From Saccoglossus kowalevskii (taxonomy: Eukaryota > Hemichordata > Enteropneusta > Harrimaniidae), in NCBI RefSeq assembly GCF_000003605.2, contig NW_003126420.1:1-27356 (forward strand): a stretch of 27,356 nt of DNA, in the 5' to 3' direction. This document shows positions 13,201-20,889 of the stretch, piece by piece. Every line of letters begins with the position of its first letter. The first letter of the stretch is position 1. The notes beneath the pieces are model-generated. The model was not told the DNA's origin and made no database searches. It saw only the letters and a list, made by a program, of their open reading frames with translations. Both the position numbers and the translations under genes were made by a program.

Positions 13201-15086
13201 TTATTGTAATTTTCACCACATATCACATACCCTTATCTTATTAAGTTCAAACAAGTAGTTTATAAAATGTGTCCATTCATACCTTAAGAACCAATGAAAC
13301 TCTGTCTTCTGTCTCCTGGGAGGTGAGTTCTACGAAAAACACCACAGAATCTGGCTTTCTGTAAACAAATTGGAAAGGAATATGCTGTGATTGCATATAA
13401 ATAATTATGAATGTTCACATTCAACTATTGGGCCTAGTGAATAAAAACAAAAGAAACTAAATATGATCCTGAGAGGGCAGGTATTCAAGAAATTACAAGT
13501 TAAAACTGTAGTCTATATATAAAGTATTTCTTTCTCGTGGCAAGGGATTGAGTCATGGAAGTACTGTGTCCTTATTATTTGGTTTAAAAACACTTACATA
13601 GCTAGATCATTTCACAATGTTCCTACATGCTTTGAAAGTAAAATCAGAGGTCATTTACCTGTGTACTGGACTGAGTGCAGTAATTTCACCATGTAATGTA
13701 ACACTCCTAGTAAGATTATAATTATTTCTGAAATAAACAGAAGATTGTATTTTAAATATTTCACATTTGTTTAGCATTGAAATAATAAATAATTCAAGCT
13801 CCACAAACATCTTGTAGTTCTTGAATTTTGTAAATCAAACAATTGACTTTTTATGCAGTGCAGGGTATCATACCAAGCAGTACGAAGACTGTTAAATTTC
13901 CTATGACCTTCTATTACCAGTACATGCCATCACTTTCACACAAATACAATTACCCTTTGTGTTCCATTGTCAACTTTTGGCACCAGCATCAAAATCATTG
14001 TGTACAGTCTGTTCCTCCCCACATGAAATGTTGAAGAAAACTGACAAATGTTTTGGTCAAAAATTAAAATATCTGCACTGAATTTTGGACGGGAAAAACA
14101 AAACAGTTTCCATTACGAATGTTGAAGCACATGGACTGTAAACGTTATACACTTTAATTAATTCGTACTGTGGTTTTTGAGAAGATAGTTGCTATGCATG
14201 TCATGTGACCAATTAGCTATAATTACTAACCATTCTTTTCACTTTCAAGAATTTAAAAAATGTGGGTGACAAATAAAAAACAGCATAAGAAAAATAATTC
14301 AAGCAATACAAAATAAAAACAAGATTTTTTTTCTGAGATATGTATGTGAAACAACAATTGAATAGCTGCACCTGTTGTCAAGGATACGCAGTGCTAGTGT
14401 GGTGGAGATTACTTGCAATCCTTTCATATTTGAGTGACTCTCTTGTAACATTTCCATAGGCAAACACCTGTCTGATATTTCAAGATAACAGCTGCCTTCA
14501 AACCCTGGAAGATACGTTCAATACAATGAACACTGATTGTTTCTTTGATGCCTCTGTGAAGTTTAAGCCATGAGGATCAGACTCTCAATAAATAAATCAA
14601 TCATCATCTTTATTCACTAAATATATGCTCTGTCTGAGCCTAGTGTTGATTCTTTTGCTTTTATATGAGCACACTTAATAATCTTAATTTTGCTGTTAAT
14701 TCTTTTGTTTTTATATTCACGCAGTCAGAGACCTAATAGTTCATTTTGTAGTTTAAAGCATATTTAATCCTTTAAACTTTTTAGTGTATTTTTCAATAAT
14801 TTTCCATTAATGTTTGGATCAAATGGATTCATATAAATTTGGCTTGAATATGAAAAAAAAATATATTCTGGTAATGCAAGATTAATTTGTGAAAGGAAAT
14901 GAAAGTAGACTTTGGTATTTAAAGAAGCACTCATAATCATATAACTTACATTCACCAGTCTGTGGATATTTGATTTGTCTTATTTTAATTTCAGCTAAGC
15001 TATACAAACTTACCTTTTGGCAGAATAAAATTCCAGGTAGGAATTATAACCCACTGATCTAACCATGAAAAATCAACAGTGATAAA
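776..15086 (-). CDS. CTC1: CTC1, CST telomere complex subunit (central part, 16 exons, both ends outside the window)
   Basis: CTC1 joins STN1 and TEN1 in the nuclear CST complex, which binds single-stranded G-rich DNA, brings DNA polymerase alpha-primase to telomeres for C-strand fill-in, and limits telomerase. The protein is a chain of OB folds. Exons read from 15086 down to 776 have GT-AG junctions and consistent phases, except one unresolved donor near 1598-1750. Recognised blocks, in vertebrate order as I remember it: DFSWL with IPTWNF (exon 1), GEITALSPV (exon 3), TITEVVNSEAGVYDLD (exon 7), MRVGAKVEI..AHL (exon 8), YAEFLDPRHPC (exon 12), LLIGHLE..TGLLQLVDQTGSI and SSFPS..YVQF (exon 14), IKWYHLLHNGQPYALI (exon 15). 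Up to about 775 codons are visible. By comparison with human CTC1 (about 1,200 residues) roughly 150 N-terminal and 450 C-terminal residues are missing. Exon 8 is present twice. Confidence 0.93.
1213..1597 (-). other. CTC1 intron 14, with a possible 14-nt microexon at 1357-1370
   Basis: AT-rich intron sequence between exons 14 and 15. The only notable site is a minus-strand TTGTATTTCTAG acceptor, then 14 nt, then a good GTGAGTTC donor at 1356-1351. A 14-nt exon there would turn an incoming phase-2 end into the phase-1 end that exon 15 requires. Exon 14 has a possible phase-2 donor (CGCAA before GTGTCC). This is speculative without transcripts. Confidence 0.35.
1598..2137 (-). CDS. CTC1: CTC1 exon 14 (3' end unresolved)
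   Basis: The acceptor is strong: a ten-T pyrimidine tract, then CTCTCAG before TTGCTCATC. The frame is open to a stop at 1598. The first 60 residues carry an OB-fold pattern (LLIGHLEV, TGLLQLVDQTGSIDCVI). Next come a cysteine-bearing insert (HTCDPTCLYQN), RYQVVVERFLISSFPSVEQL and a YIEKSQIRSYVQFSMSDAV block, all corresponding to vertebrate CTC1. After about residue 135 the sequence is basic and low in conservation (LKRKREYN). The true donor must lie in that tail. Exon 15 needs a preceding phase-1 end, and the phase-1 GT sites I see are weak, so the last 50 codons given here may be partly intron. Confidence 0.85.
   Translation of the reverse strand: MLIGHLEVCNKTGLLQLVDQTGSIDCVIADLDDSDHSHTCDPTCLYQNTQSQNQTRRFNCPYVKSWCLGQLLRLNRYQVVVERFLISSFPSVEQLGCSKYIEKSQIRSYVQFSMSDAVNFHKKLNRDNAGCNDTVSLKRKREYNKSSTVLTRSRKCPTSSTTAKIGSHSDIVICETTTI
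2138..2504 (-). other. CTC1 intron 13, left-hand part
   Basis: Intron sequence between exon 14 and the inserted element. It contains two short segments repeated elsewhere in this gene's introns, listed separately (2407-2432 and 2437-2480). I see no coding signal. Confidence 0.7.
2407..2480 (+). repeat. two short intronic segments duplicated elsewhere in the gene
   Basis: Bases 2407-2432 (TTACCCCAAATATC, then AAAAGAA) recur with two mismatches at 3934-3959, directly after the right end of the inserted element. Bases 2437-2480 (containing TTGCAGTTTTGGTTCTCAAT) recur at 5391-5432 in another CTC1 intron. They may be fragments of one dispersed intronic repeat. Confidence 0.7.
2505..3930. mobile_element. 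non-autonomous DNA transposon with 24-bp TIRs and TA duplication
   Basis: The left end CCGTACTTCCCCAATCATAA (then GCCC) at 2505-2528 matches the reverse complement of 3907-3930 in 21 of 24 positions. Both ends are flanked by TA (2503-2504 and 3931-3932). A subterminal GGGCTTAT copy occurs inside each end (near 2565 and 3890). The interior, about 1.4 kb, is richer in CpG than the surrounding introns. It holds only short open frames (such as 99 codons at 3404-3703 on the plus strand) that I cannot match to any transposase. The TA target and TIR form would suit a Tc1/mariner/pogo-type non-autonomous element, but the family is inferred. It lies within CTC1 intron 13. Confidence 0.75.
4017..4196 (-). 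CDS. CTC1: CTC1 exon 13
   Basis: A 180-nt exon, phase 0 at both ends, 60 codons. The acceptor is TTAATTCCTAG before TCTGATCTG, and the donor is CCATTG before GTGAGTAACC. It encodes SDLYTIPTMAELKQMLEKMA and, further on, ESWRPVDLLVSQ. This matches the vertebrate CTC1 stretch (a TLATLKEE-like helix ahead of the next OB fold). It is probably helical linker rather than an OB barrel. Confidence 0.92.
4395..4800. repeat. diverged tandem repeat, period about 130-142 bp, roughly three copies
   Basis: ATTGTCATGGACATGTA occurs at 4533 and 4663, and AATGAAAACTGACAAAGCAT at 4571 and 4713. CCAGTCGGCCAT also occurs twice. A more diverged copy lies at about 4395-4530. The second copy has a 12-bp insertion, which accounts for the change of spacing. 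It is intronic and probably part of a dispersed repeat family. The two minus-strand open frames across it are by-products of the repeat. Confidence 0.8.
4801..5154 (-). other. CTC1 intron 12, right-hand part
   Basis: AT-rich intron between the tandem repeat and exon 12. I see no exon, RNA gene or repeat here. Confidence 0.6.
5155..5314 (-). CDS. CTC1: CTC1 exon 12
   Basis: A 160-nt exon. It enters with the last base of a lysine codon split with exon 11 and leaves in phase 0. The acceptor is CTTCTTTTCAG before ACCAGAG, and the donor is TCCAAG before GTAACC. It encodes NIPGVFFNILRIAS, then NIYAEFLDPRHPCSVVG. Confidence 0.92.
5391..5432 (+). repeat. second copy of the intronic segment at 2437-2480
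   Basis: It shares TTGCAGTTTTGGTTCTCAAT and its A-rich left flank with 2437-2480, in the same orientation and about 2.95 kb apart. It lies in CTC1 intron 11. Confidence 0.7.
5560..6285. repeat. 24-bp minisatellite, dimerised to 48 bp in its right half
   Basis: The left part (5560-5890) has 23-24-bp units like AGTTAGGCACACATTGTTAT, alternating with AGTTAGGCATAATTGTTATT. The right part (about 5985-6270) is a regular 48-bp dimer of TAGTTACGCAGACATTATCA and TAATTAGGCACATATTGTTA types (24 bp each). Between them the units are more decayed. The array ends about 15-20 bases from the donor of CTC1 exon 11. A 96-codon minus-strand open frame over it (16-residue period) follows from 48 being a multiple of 3. 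Confidence 0.9.
6302..6343 (-). CDS. CTC1: CTC1 exon 11 (42 nt)
   Basis: A short exon completing the split codon from exon 10 and leaving two bases for exon 12. The acceptor has a run of T's and then ATTCAG before TGAAAAG. The donor is AACAA before GTAAGTG, an almost ideal site. It encodes SEKLLMGMHIPKHN. Phase agreement on both sides is the main support. Confidence 0.88.
6344..6668 (-). other. CTC1 intron 10
   Basis: AT-rich intron with no repeat or exon that I can see. Confidence 0.6.
6669..6796 (-). CDS. CTC1: CTC1 exon 10
   Basis: A 128-nt exon entering in phase 0. The acceptor is GTTAATTTTCAG before CCATTTC, and the donor is TTTTGAG before GTATGTTG. It encodes NTSVYMHLLYSNNLSLVYYQ, then WLVDMAIQMKKKFVPQILR. 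This is an amphipathic helical segment matching the vertebrate CTC1 'SLYEQL..LGLPLYLW' region and the helix after it. Confidence 0.92.
6961..7041 (-). CDS. CTC1: CTC1 exon 9
   Basis: An 81-nt exon, phase 0 at both ends, 27 codons. The acceptor is TATCTTTATATAG before ATTCCC, and the donor is ACAGG before GTAATAG. It encodes IPRIRLCCCTPSTVLITEFS, then PLLTAYR, the closing strands of the OB fold begun by exons 7 and 8. Confidence 0.9.
7042..7404 (-). other. CTC1 intron 8, unduplicated part
   Basis: AT-rich intron between exon 9 and the left boundary of the tandem duplication at 7405. No coding or repeat signal was seen. Confidence 0.6.
7652..7712 (-). CDS. CTC1: CTC1 exon 8, downstream copy (8b)
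   Basis: A 61-nt exon encoding GMRVGAKVEILNAHLKVYKM, with the donor AAAATG before GTATGTATG. With the exon 7 donor at CG/GTAGGT, the phase-correct acceptor is AAGGTAG before AGGAATG. A second consistent pairing would use a weaker exon 7 donor (GACA before GTAAAG) with the acceptor AACCAAG before GTAGAGG. The acceptor region has no real pyrimidine tract and is directly next to the 48-bp array. It differs from copy 8a by an alanine (GAKVE) instead of valine. Confidence 0.85.
7718..8521. repeat. 48-bp minisatellite, first array
   Basis: About 16-17 units of 48 bp, each running GGTTTGGACAGGGTTGATAA, then CCAATATATAACCTACATGA, then AATATAAT. Some units carry an extra A (AAAATATAAT, 49 bp), one reads TTTGGGGACAGG, and one has GAAACCAATATATAATC. 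The extra bases break any reading frame, so the 16-residue peptide repeats seen on both strands are not a protein. It lies in CTC1 intron 7, touching the exon 8b acceptor. Confidence 0.95.
8769..8829 (-). CDS. CTC1: CTC1 exon 8, upstream copy (8a)
   Basis: It matches 7652-7712 at offset 1117, with one substitution in the exon (GTCGGCGTC for GTCGGCGCC). It encodes GMRVGVKVEILNAHLKVYKM. Donor and acceptor contexts are identical to copy 8b. The length (61 nt) is not a multiple of three, so joining 8a to 8b would shift the frame: only one copy can be in a productive transcript. Confidence 0.85.
8835..9405. repeat. 48-bp minisatellite, second array
   Basis: About 11-12 units of the same 48-bp repeat as at 7718-8521. 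The right-hand units carry AATGATTTGGACAGG in place of AATGGTTTGGACAGG, and the last one (9365-9405) is decayed. It lies between CTC1 exons 7 and 8a. Confidence 0.95.
9424..9485 (-). CDS. CTC1: CTC1 exon 7
   Basis: A 62-nt exon entering in phase 0. The acceptor is GTATTTGTCTTTCAG before GGAACC, and the donor is AAAGTGCG before GTAGGTG, leaving two bases. It encodes GTITEVVNSEAGVYDLDSKV, the typical first strands of an OB fold. It corresponds to the 'SGAVTGVLNEPAGLYELD' block I recall from human CTC1, one of the clearest matches in the window. Confidence 0.93.
9486..9968 (-). other. CTC1 intron 6
   Basis: Intron with two simple repeats: four copies of TCATG at 9821-9840 and a run of 13 G at 9858-9870. 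Nothing else recognised. Confidence 0.7.
9821..9870 (+). repeat. (TCATG)4 microsatellite and G13 tract
   Basis: TCATG is repeated four times at 9821-9840, followed after 17 bases by 13 consecutive G at 9858-9870. Homopolymer G of this length is prone to length error in sequencing. Confidence 0.9.
9969..10166 (-). CDS. CTC1: CTC1 exon 6 (disordered linker)
   Basis: A 198-nt exon, phase 0 at both ends, 66 codons. The acceptor is TTTTTGTCATCCACAG before AGATTGG, and the donor is TCATATAAA before GTAAGTATC. It begins RLETRYLCKGNIDV and continues with a Ser/Asp/Pro/Cys-rich, acidic stretch (CHSDPPPCSHGDSESPGPSY) ending ESLCSYK. In vertebrate CTC1 the same position holds a low-complexity acidic linker before the next OB fold. 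Confidence 0.88.
10167..10739 (-). other. CTC1 intron 5, left flank of the inverted repeat
   Basis: AT-rich intron. A 107-codon plus-strand open frame (10464-10787) crosses from here into the inverted repeat. It shows no recognisable family and is not called. Confidence 0.6.
10740..10877 (+). repeat. inverted repeat, left arm (138 bp)
   Basis: It aligns over its whole length to the reverse complement of 12288-12425, by eye nearly 90% identical. It starts TCAAAAGTGAATCTGAGGG at the outer side and runs through ATAACACTGATGTCTGC to CAATTCTTTT at the inner side. The arm has internal sub-repeats: TCTGAGGGC with GCAGAAGTCAT or CAGAAGCCAC twice, and TCTGCAGGT twice. Confidence 0.9.
12288..12425 (-). 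repeat. inverted repeat, right arm (138 bp)
   Basis: Mate of 10740-10877 in opposite orientation. The plus-strand open frame 12163-12474, whose VASVCPQN and MASVCPHN repeats lie in this arm, is a reflection of the internal sub-repeats and has no recognised family. Confidence 0.9.
12426..12843 (-). other. CTC1 intron 5, right-hand end
   Basis: A-rich intron between the inverted repeat and exon 5. No feature recognised. Confidence 0.6.
12844..12930 (-). CDS. CTC1: CTC1 exon 5
   Basis: An 87-nt exon, phase 0 at both ends, 29 codons. The acceptor is CTTATCCATACAG before GGTATCC, and the donor is GTCAGTAAG before GTAGAG. It encodes GIQFSHWYHFLRLKEEFAFT, then NAVPTTVSK. This matches the vertebrate CTC1 'W-hydrophobic..LRPGTAYVLTEL' strand-loop-strand block. 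Confidence 0.92.
12931..13282 (-). other. CTC1 intron 4
   Basis: AT-rich intron. No feature recognised. Confidence 0.6.
13283..13358 (-). CDS. CTC1: CTC1 exon 4
   Basis: A 76-nt exon completing an arginine codon split with exon 3 and leaving in phase 0. The acceptor is CCAATTTGTTTACAG before AAAGCC, and the donor is GTTCTTAAG before GTATGA. It encodes KPDSVVFFVELTSQETEDRV, then SLVLK, with alternating hydrophobics as in OB-fold strands 2 and 3. Confidence 0.91.
13359..13658 (-). other. CTC1 intron 3
   Basis: AT-rich intron of 300 bases. No feature recognised. Confidence 0.6.
13659..13727 (-). CDS. CTC1: CTC1 exon 3
   Basis: A 69-nt exon with split codons at both ends. The acceptor is CTGTTTATTTCAG before AAATAATT, and the donor is GTACACAG before GTAAATG. 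It encodes NNYNLTRSVTLHGEITALSP, then VH. The VTLHGEITALSPV strand is the first strand of an OB fold and corresponds to the 'AGSLVRLSALV' block of human CTC1. Confidence 0.91.
13728..14371 (-). other. CTC1 intron 2
   Basis: AT-rich intron. No exon, repeat array or inserted element was recognised. The short plus-strand open frame at 13843-14034 has no family signal. Confidence 0.6.
14372..14504 (-). CDS. CTC1: CTC1 exon 2
   Basis: A 133-nt exon completing a glycine codon split with exon 1 and leaving two bases. The acceptor is CGTATCTTCCAG before GGTTTGAAG, and the donor is GACAACAG before GTGCAGC, weaker than most here but in phase. It encodes GFEGSCYLEISDRCLPMEML, then QESHSNMKGLQVIST and TLALRILDN. 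This fits the 'GEGHLELWD' strand and the following linker of vertebrate CTC1. Confidence 0.9.
14505..15013 (-). other. CTC1 intron 1
   Basis: AT-rich intron. ATTCTTTTG followed by TTTTATAT occurs twice in direct orientation (near 14649 and 14699), probably a chance or minor duplication. Nothing else was seen. Confidence 0.6.
15014..15086 (-). CDS. CTC1: CTC1 exon 1 of this window (internal exon)
   Basis: A 73-nt exon entering in phase 0. The acceptor is GTTTTCTTTCTACAG before TTTATCAC, and the donor is CCAAAAG before GTAAGTTTG. It encodes FITVDFSWLDQWVIIPTWNF, then ILPK. The D-x-SWL..PxW motif matches the 'LDLSWLGHLFLFPRWSYLP' block near residue 150 of human CTC1. It is therefore not the first exon of the gene: exons for the N-terminus must lie further right, beyond or within the array. 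Confidence 0.92.
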
Positions 15087-15289
15087 CTGTAGAAAGAAAA
15101 CAAAGAAATAATGATTTATTAAATACTACAAAATATTCACTCGAAAAACAGTCCAGTTGTCACTCGGGTAATCTGTTTATAAAAAAGTTAATTTTTTTTT
15201 AAATTCATGTGTAAGTTACAAAATACCATAAGCTGTGCTCCATCATAATACTTCATACTTTTAGAAAGACAAATCAGAAAAATGTGAAC

Positions 15290-15406
15290 TACTGTAAAAT
15301 ACTTTATTTTCGCTGAAATCAATTTTTGCTGAAAAGACGTTTTGGATGTTTTGTATGGAATTTTTCACTGATTTTTGATGAGTTGAAAATAAAGTATTTT
15401 GCAGTA
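15290..15406. mobile_element. 117-bp MITE with about 22-bp TIRs and TA target
   Basis: The left end TACTGTAAAATACTTTATTT (then TC) is almost the exact reverse complement of the right end, GAAAATAAAGTATTTTGCAG then TA. One mismatch (GTAAAA versus GCAAAA) separates them. TA at each end would be the target duplication, leaving CTGTAAAATAC-type termini, as in Tc1/mariner-derived MITEs. The 70-bp interior is AT-rich and non-coding. It lies in the CTC1 intron between the large array and the exon at 15014. Confidence 0.85.
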
Positions 15407-17456
15407 CAAAATTTTCTTCCAATCATTTTTCAATTTTGGGGGCAATTTTTTTTCAAAACCAATGAACATTAAAGAAAATTGAAGTTATTGAGGATTTTAA
15501 TTTTAAAAGATTTGAATTGGCTTGCATATTTAAGTTGACTGGTTTGGAAAGTGATAATTTCAGCTGATATGCAGTGACATTGAGGGGTAATAGAGATTGA
15601 GGGGTAATAGAGATTGAGGGGTAATAGAGATTGAGGGAAGTATAGACTGATGTGCAGTAGACGTTGAGGGGTAATAGAGATTGAGGGGTAATAGAGATTG
15701 AGGGGTAATAGAGATTGGGGGGAGTATAGGCTGATGTGCAGTAGACATTGAGGGGTAATAGAGATTGAGGGGTAATAGATATTGAGGGGTAATAGATATT
15801 GAGGGGTAATAGAGATTGAGGGGAGTATAGGCTGATGTGCAGTAGACGTTGAGGGTAATAGATTATTTAGGGGTAATAGAGATTGAGGGGAGTATTAGCC
15901 TGATGTGCAGTAGACGTTGGGGGTAATATATATTGAGGGGTAATATAGATTGAGGGGTAATAGAGATTGAGGGGAGTACCAGCCTGATGTGCAGTAGACG
16001 TTGAGGGGTAATAGAGATTGAGGGGAGTATAAGCTGATGTGCAGTAGACGTTGAGGGTTAATAGAGATTGAGGGGTAATAGAGATTGAGGGGAGTATAGA
16101 CTGATGTGCAGTAGACATTGAGGGGTAATAGATATTGAGGGGTAATAGAGATTGAGGGGAGTATAGACTGATGTGCAGTAGACATTGAGGGGTAATAGAC
16201 GTTGAGGGGTAATAGATATTGAGGGGTAATAGAGATTGAGGGGAGTATAGGCAGATGTGCAGTAGACATTTAGGGGTAATAGATATTGAGGGGTAATAGA
16301 GATTGAAGGGTAATAGAGATTGAGGGATAATAGATATTGAGGGGTAATAGAGATTGAAGGGAGTATAGCCTGATGTGCAGTAGACGTTGAGGGTTAATAG
16401 ATATTGAGGGGTAATAGAGATTGAGGGGTAATAGAGATTGAGGGGAGTATAGACTGATGTGCAGTAGACATTGAGGGGTAATAGAGATTGAGGGGTAATA
16501 GATATTGAGGGGAGTATAGACTGATGTGCAGTAGACATTGAGGGGTAATAGATATTGAGGGGTAATATAGATTGAGGGGAGTATAGACTGATGTGCAGTA
16601 GACATTGAGGGGTAATAGTTATTGAGGGGTAATAGATATTGAGGGGAGTATAGGCTGATGTGCAGTAGACGTTGAGGGGTAATAGATATTGAGGGGTAAT
16701 AGAGATTGAGGGGAGTATAGACTGATGTACAGTAGACATTGAGGGGTAATAGAGATTGAGGGGTAATAGAGATTGAGGGGTAATAGATATTGAGGGGTAA
16801 TAGAGATTGAGGGGAGTATAGGCTGATGTGCAGTAGGCGTTGAGGGGTAATAGATATTGAGGGGTAATAGAGATTGAGGGGAGTATAGGCTGATGTGCAG
16901 TAGACGTTGAGGGGTAATAGATATTGAGGGGTAATAGATATTGAGGGGTAATAGAGATTGAGGGGAGTATAGGCTGATGTGCAGTAGATATTGAGGGGTA
17001 ATAGACGTTGAGGGGTAATAGAGATTGAGGGGAGTGTAGGCTGATGTGCAGTAGATGTTGAGGGTAACAAATATTGAGTGTAACAGATATTGAGGGGTAA
17101 TAGAGATTGATGGGAGTATAGGCTGATGTGCAGTAGAAATTGAGGGGTAATAGATATTGAGGGGTAATAGAGATTGAAGGGTAATAGAGATTGAGGGGTA
17201 ATAGAGATTGAGGGGAGTATAGGCTGATGTGCAGTAGACGTTGAGGGGTAATAGATATTGAGGGGTAATAGAGATTGAGGGGAGTATAGGCTGATGTGCA
17301 GTAGACATTGAGGGGTAATAGATATTGAGGGGTAATAGAGATTGAGGGGTAATAGAGATTGAGAGGAGTATAGGCTGATGTGCAGTAGACGTTGAGGGGT
17401 AATAGATATTGAGGGGTAATAGATATTGAGGGGTAATAAAGATTGAGAGGCTGATG

Positions 17457-18090
17457 TGCAGTAGACGTTGAGGGGTAATAGATATTGAGGGGTAATAGAG
17501 ATTGAGGGGTAATAGAGATTGAGGGGAGTACAGGCTGATGTGCAGTAGACGTTGAGGGGTAATAGAGATTGAGGGGAGTATAAGCTGATGTGCAGTAGAC
17601 GTTGAGGGTTAATAGAGATTGAGGGGTAATAGAGATTGAGGGGAGTATAGACTGATGTGCAGTAGACGTTGAGGGGTAATAGAGATTGAGGGGTAATAGA
17701 GATTGAGGGGAGTATAGACTGATGTGCAGTAGACATTGAGGGGTAATAGATATTGAGGGGTAATAGAGATTGTGGGGAATATAGACTGATGTGCAGTAGA
17801 CATTGAGGGGTAATAGATATTGAAGGGTAATAGATATTGAGGGGAGTATAGGCTGATGTGCAGTAGACATTGAGGGGTAATAGATATTGAGGGGTAATAG
17901 AGATTGAGGGTAGTATAGACTGATGTGCAGTAGACATTGAGGGGTAATAGATATTGAGGGGTAATAGATATTGAGGGGAGTATAGGCTGATGTGCAGTAG
18001 ACGTTGAGGGGTAATAGATATTGAGGGGTAATAGAGATTGAGGGGAGTATAGACTGATGTACAGTAGACATTGAGGGGTAATATAGATTG
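17457..18090. repeat. array segment duplicated at 19654-20287 (offset 2197)
   Basis: Private variants coincide at a constant offset of 2197: GTTGAGGGTT at 17601 and 19798, and the GATGTACAGTAGAC variant at 18061 and 20258. The shared order of A-run lengths and B variants between these points shows a block copy of at least 630 bp. Confidence 0.8.
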
Positions 18091-20889
18091 AGGGGTAATA
18101 GATATTGAGGGGTAATAGATATTGAGGGGAGTATAGGCTGATGTGCAGTAGACATTGAGGGGTAATAGATATTGAGGGGTAATAGATATTGAGGGGAGTA
18201 TAGGCTGATGTGCAGTAGACGTTGAGGGGTAATAGATATTGAGGGGTAATAGAGATTGAGGGGAGTATAGCCTGATGTGCAGTAGGCGTTGAGGGGTAAT
18301 AGATATTGAGGGGTAATAGAGATTGAGGGGAGTATAGATTGAGGGGTAATAGACATTGAGGGGTAATAGATATTGAGGGGTAATAGAGATTGAGGGGAGT
18401 ATAGGCTGAGGGGTAATAGATATTGAGGGGTAATAGAGATTGAGGGGAGTATAGGCTGATGTGCAGTAGACGTTGAGGGTAACAGATATTGAGTGTAACA
18501 GATATTGAGGGGTAATATAGATTGAGGGGAGTATAGGCTGATGTGCAGTAGAAGTTGAGGGGTAATAGATATTGAGGGGTAATAGATATTGAGGGGAGTA
18601 TAAGCTGATGTGCAGTAGACGTTGAGGGGTAATAGATATTGAGGGGTAATAGAGATTGAGGGGAGTATAGGCTGATGTGCAGTAGACGTTGAGGGGTAAT
18701 AGATATTGAGGGGTAATAGAGATTGAGGGGAGTATAGGCAGATGTGCAGTAGACATTGAGGGGTAATAGAGATTGAGGGGTAATAGAGATTGAGGGGAGT
18801 ATAGGCTGATGTGCAGTAGACGTTGAGGGGTAATAGATATTGAGGAGTAATAGAGATTGAGGGGAGTACAGGCTGATGTGCAGTAGACATTGAGGGGTAA
18901 TAGATATTGAGGGGTAATAGATATTGAGGGGAGTACAGGCTGATGTGCAGTAGACATTGAGGGGTAATAGATATTGAGGGGTAATAGATATTGAGGGGTA
19001 ATAGAGATTGAGGGGAGTATAGGCTGATGTGCAGTAGATATTGAGGGGTAATATATATTGAGGGGTAATAGAGATTGAGGGGTAATAGAGATTGAGGGGA
19101 GTACAGGCTGAGGGGTAATAGACGTTGAGGGGTAATAGAGATTGAGGGGAGTATAAGCTGATGTGCAGTAGACGTTGAGGGGTAATAGATATTGAGGGGT
19201 AATAGAGATTGAGGGGTAATAGATATTGAGGGGTAATAGACGTTGAGGGGTAATAGAGATTGAGGGGTAATAGAGATTGAGGGGAGTATAGACTGATGTG
19301 CAGTAGACATTGAGGGGTACAGGCTGATGTGCAGTAGAGATTGAGGGGTAATAGATATTGAGGGGTAATAGATATTGAGGGGTAATAGAGATTGAGGGGT
19401 AATAGAGATTGATGTGCAGTAGATATTGAGGGGTAATAGACGTTGAGGGGAGGGTAATAGATATTGAGGGGTAATAGAGATTGAGGGGTAATAGAGATTG
19501 AGGGGAGTATAGGCTGATGTGCAGTAGAAATTGAGGGGTAATAGATATTGAGGGGTAATAGAGATTGAGGGGAGTATAGCCTGATGTGCAGTAGGCGTTG
19601 GGGGGTAATAGATATTGAGGGGTAATAGAGATTGAGGGGAGTATAGGCTGATGTGCAGTAGACGTTGGGGGGTAATAGATATTGAGGGGTAATAGAGATT
19701 GAGGGGTAATAGAGATTGAGGGGAGTACAGGCTGATGTGCAGTAGACGTTGAGGGGTAATAGAGATTGAGGGGAGTATAAGCTGATGTGCAGTAGACGTT
19801 GAGGGTTAATAGAGATTGAGGGGTAATAGAGATTGAGGGGAGTATAGACTGATGTGCAGTAGACGTTGAGGGGTAATAGAGATTGAGGGGTAATAGAGAT
19901 TGAGGGGAGTATAGACTGATGTGCAGTAGACATTGAGGGGTAATAGATATTGAGGGGTAATAGAGATTGAGGGGAGTATAGACTGATGTGCAGTAGACAT
20001 TGAGGGGTAATAGATATTGAAGGGTAATAGATATTGAGGGGAGTATAGGCTGATGTGCAGTAGACATTGAGGGGTAATAGATATTGAGGGGTAATAGAGA
20101 TTGAGGGTAGTATAGACTGATGTGCAGTAGACATTGAGGGGTAATAGATATTGAGGGGTAATAGATATTGAGGGGAGTATAGGCTGATGTGCAGTAGACG
20201 TTGAGGGGTAATAGATATTGAGGGGTAATAGAGATTGAGGGGAGTATAGACTGATGTACAGTAGACATTGAGGGGTAATATAGATTGAGGGGTAATAGAG
20301 ATTGAGGGGTAATAGATATTGAGGGGAGTATAGACTGATGTGCAGTAGACATTGAGGGGTAATAGATATTGAGGGGTAATAGATATTGAGGGGAGTATAG
20401 GCTGATGTGCAATAGACATTGAGGGGTAATAGATATTGAGGGCTATTAGAGATGAAGGGTAGTATAGACTGATGTGCAATAGACATTGAGGGGTAATAGA
20501 TATTGAGGGCTATTAGATATGAAGGGTAGTATAGATTGAGGGGCAATAGACATTGAGGGGTAATAGATATTGAGGGGTAATAGAGATTGAGGGGAGTATA
20601 GCCTGATGTGCAGTAGGCGTTGAGGGGTAATATATATTGAGGGGTAATAGAGATTGAGGGGAGTATAGACTGATGTATAGTAGACATTGAGGGGTAATAG
20701 ATATTGAGGGGTAATAGAGATTGAGGGGAGTATAGGCTGATGTGCAGTAGACGTTGAGGGGTAATAGAGATTGAGGGGAGTATAAGCTGATGTGCAGTAG
20801 ACGTTGAGGGTAATAGATATTTAGGGGTAATAGAGATTGAGGGGACTATAGGCTGATGTGCAGTAGACGTTGGGGGGTAATAGATATTG

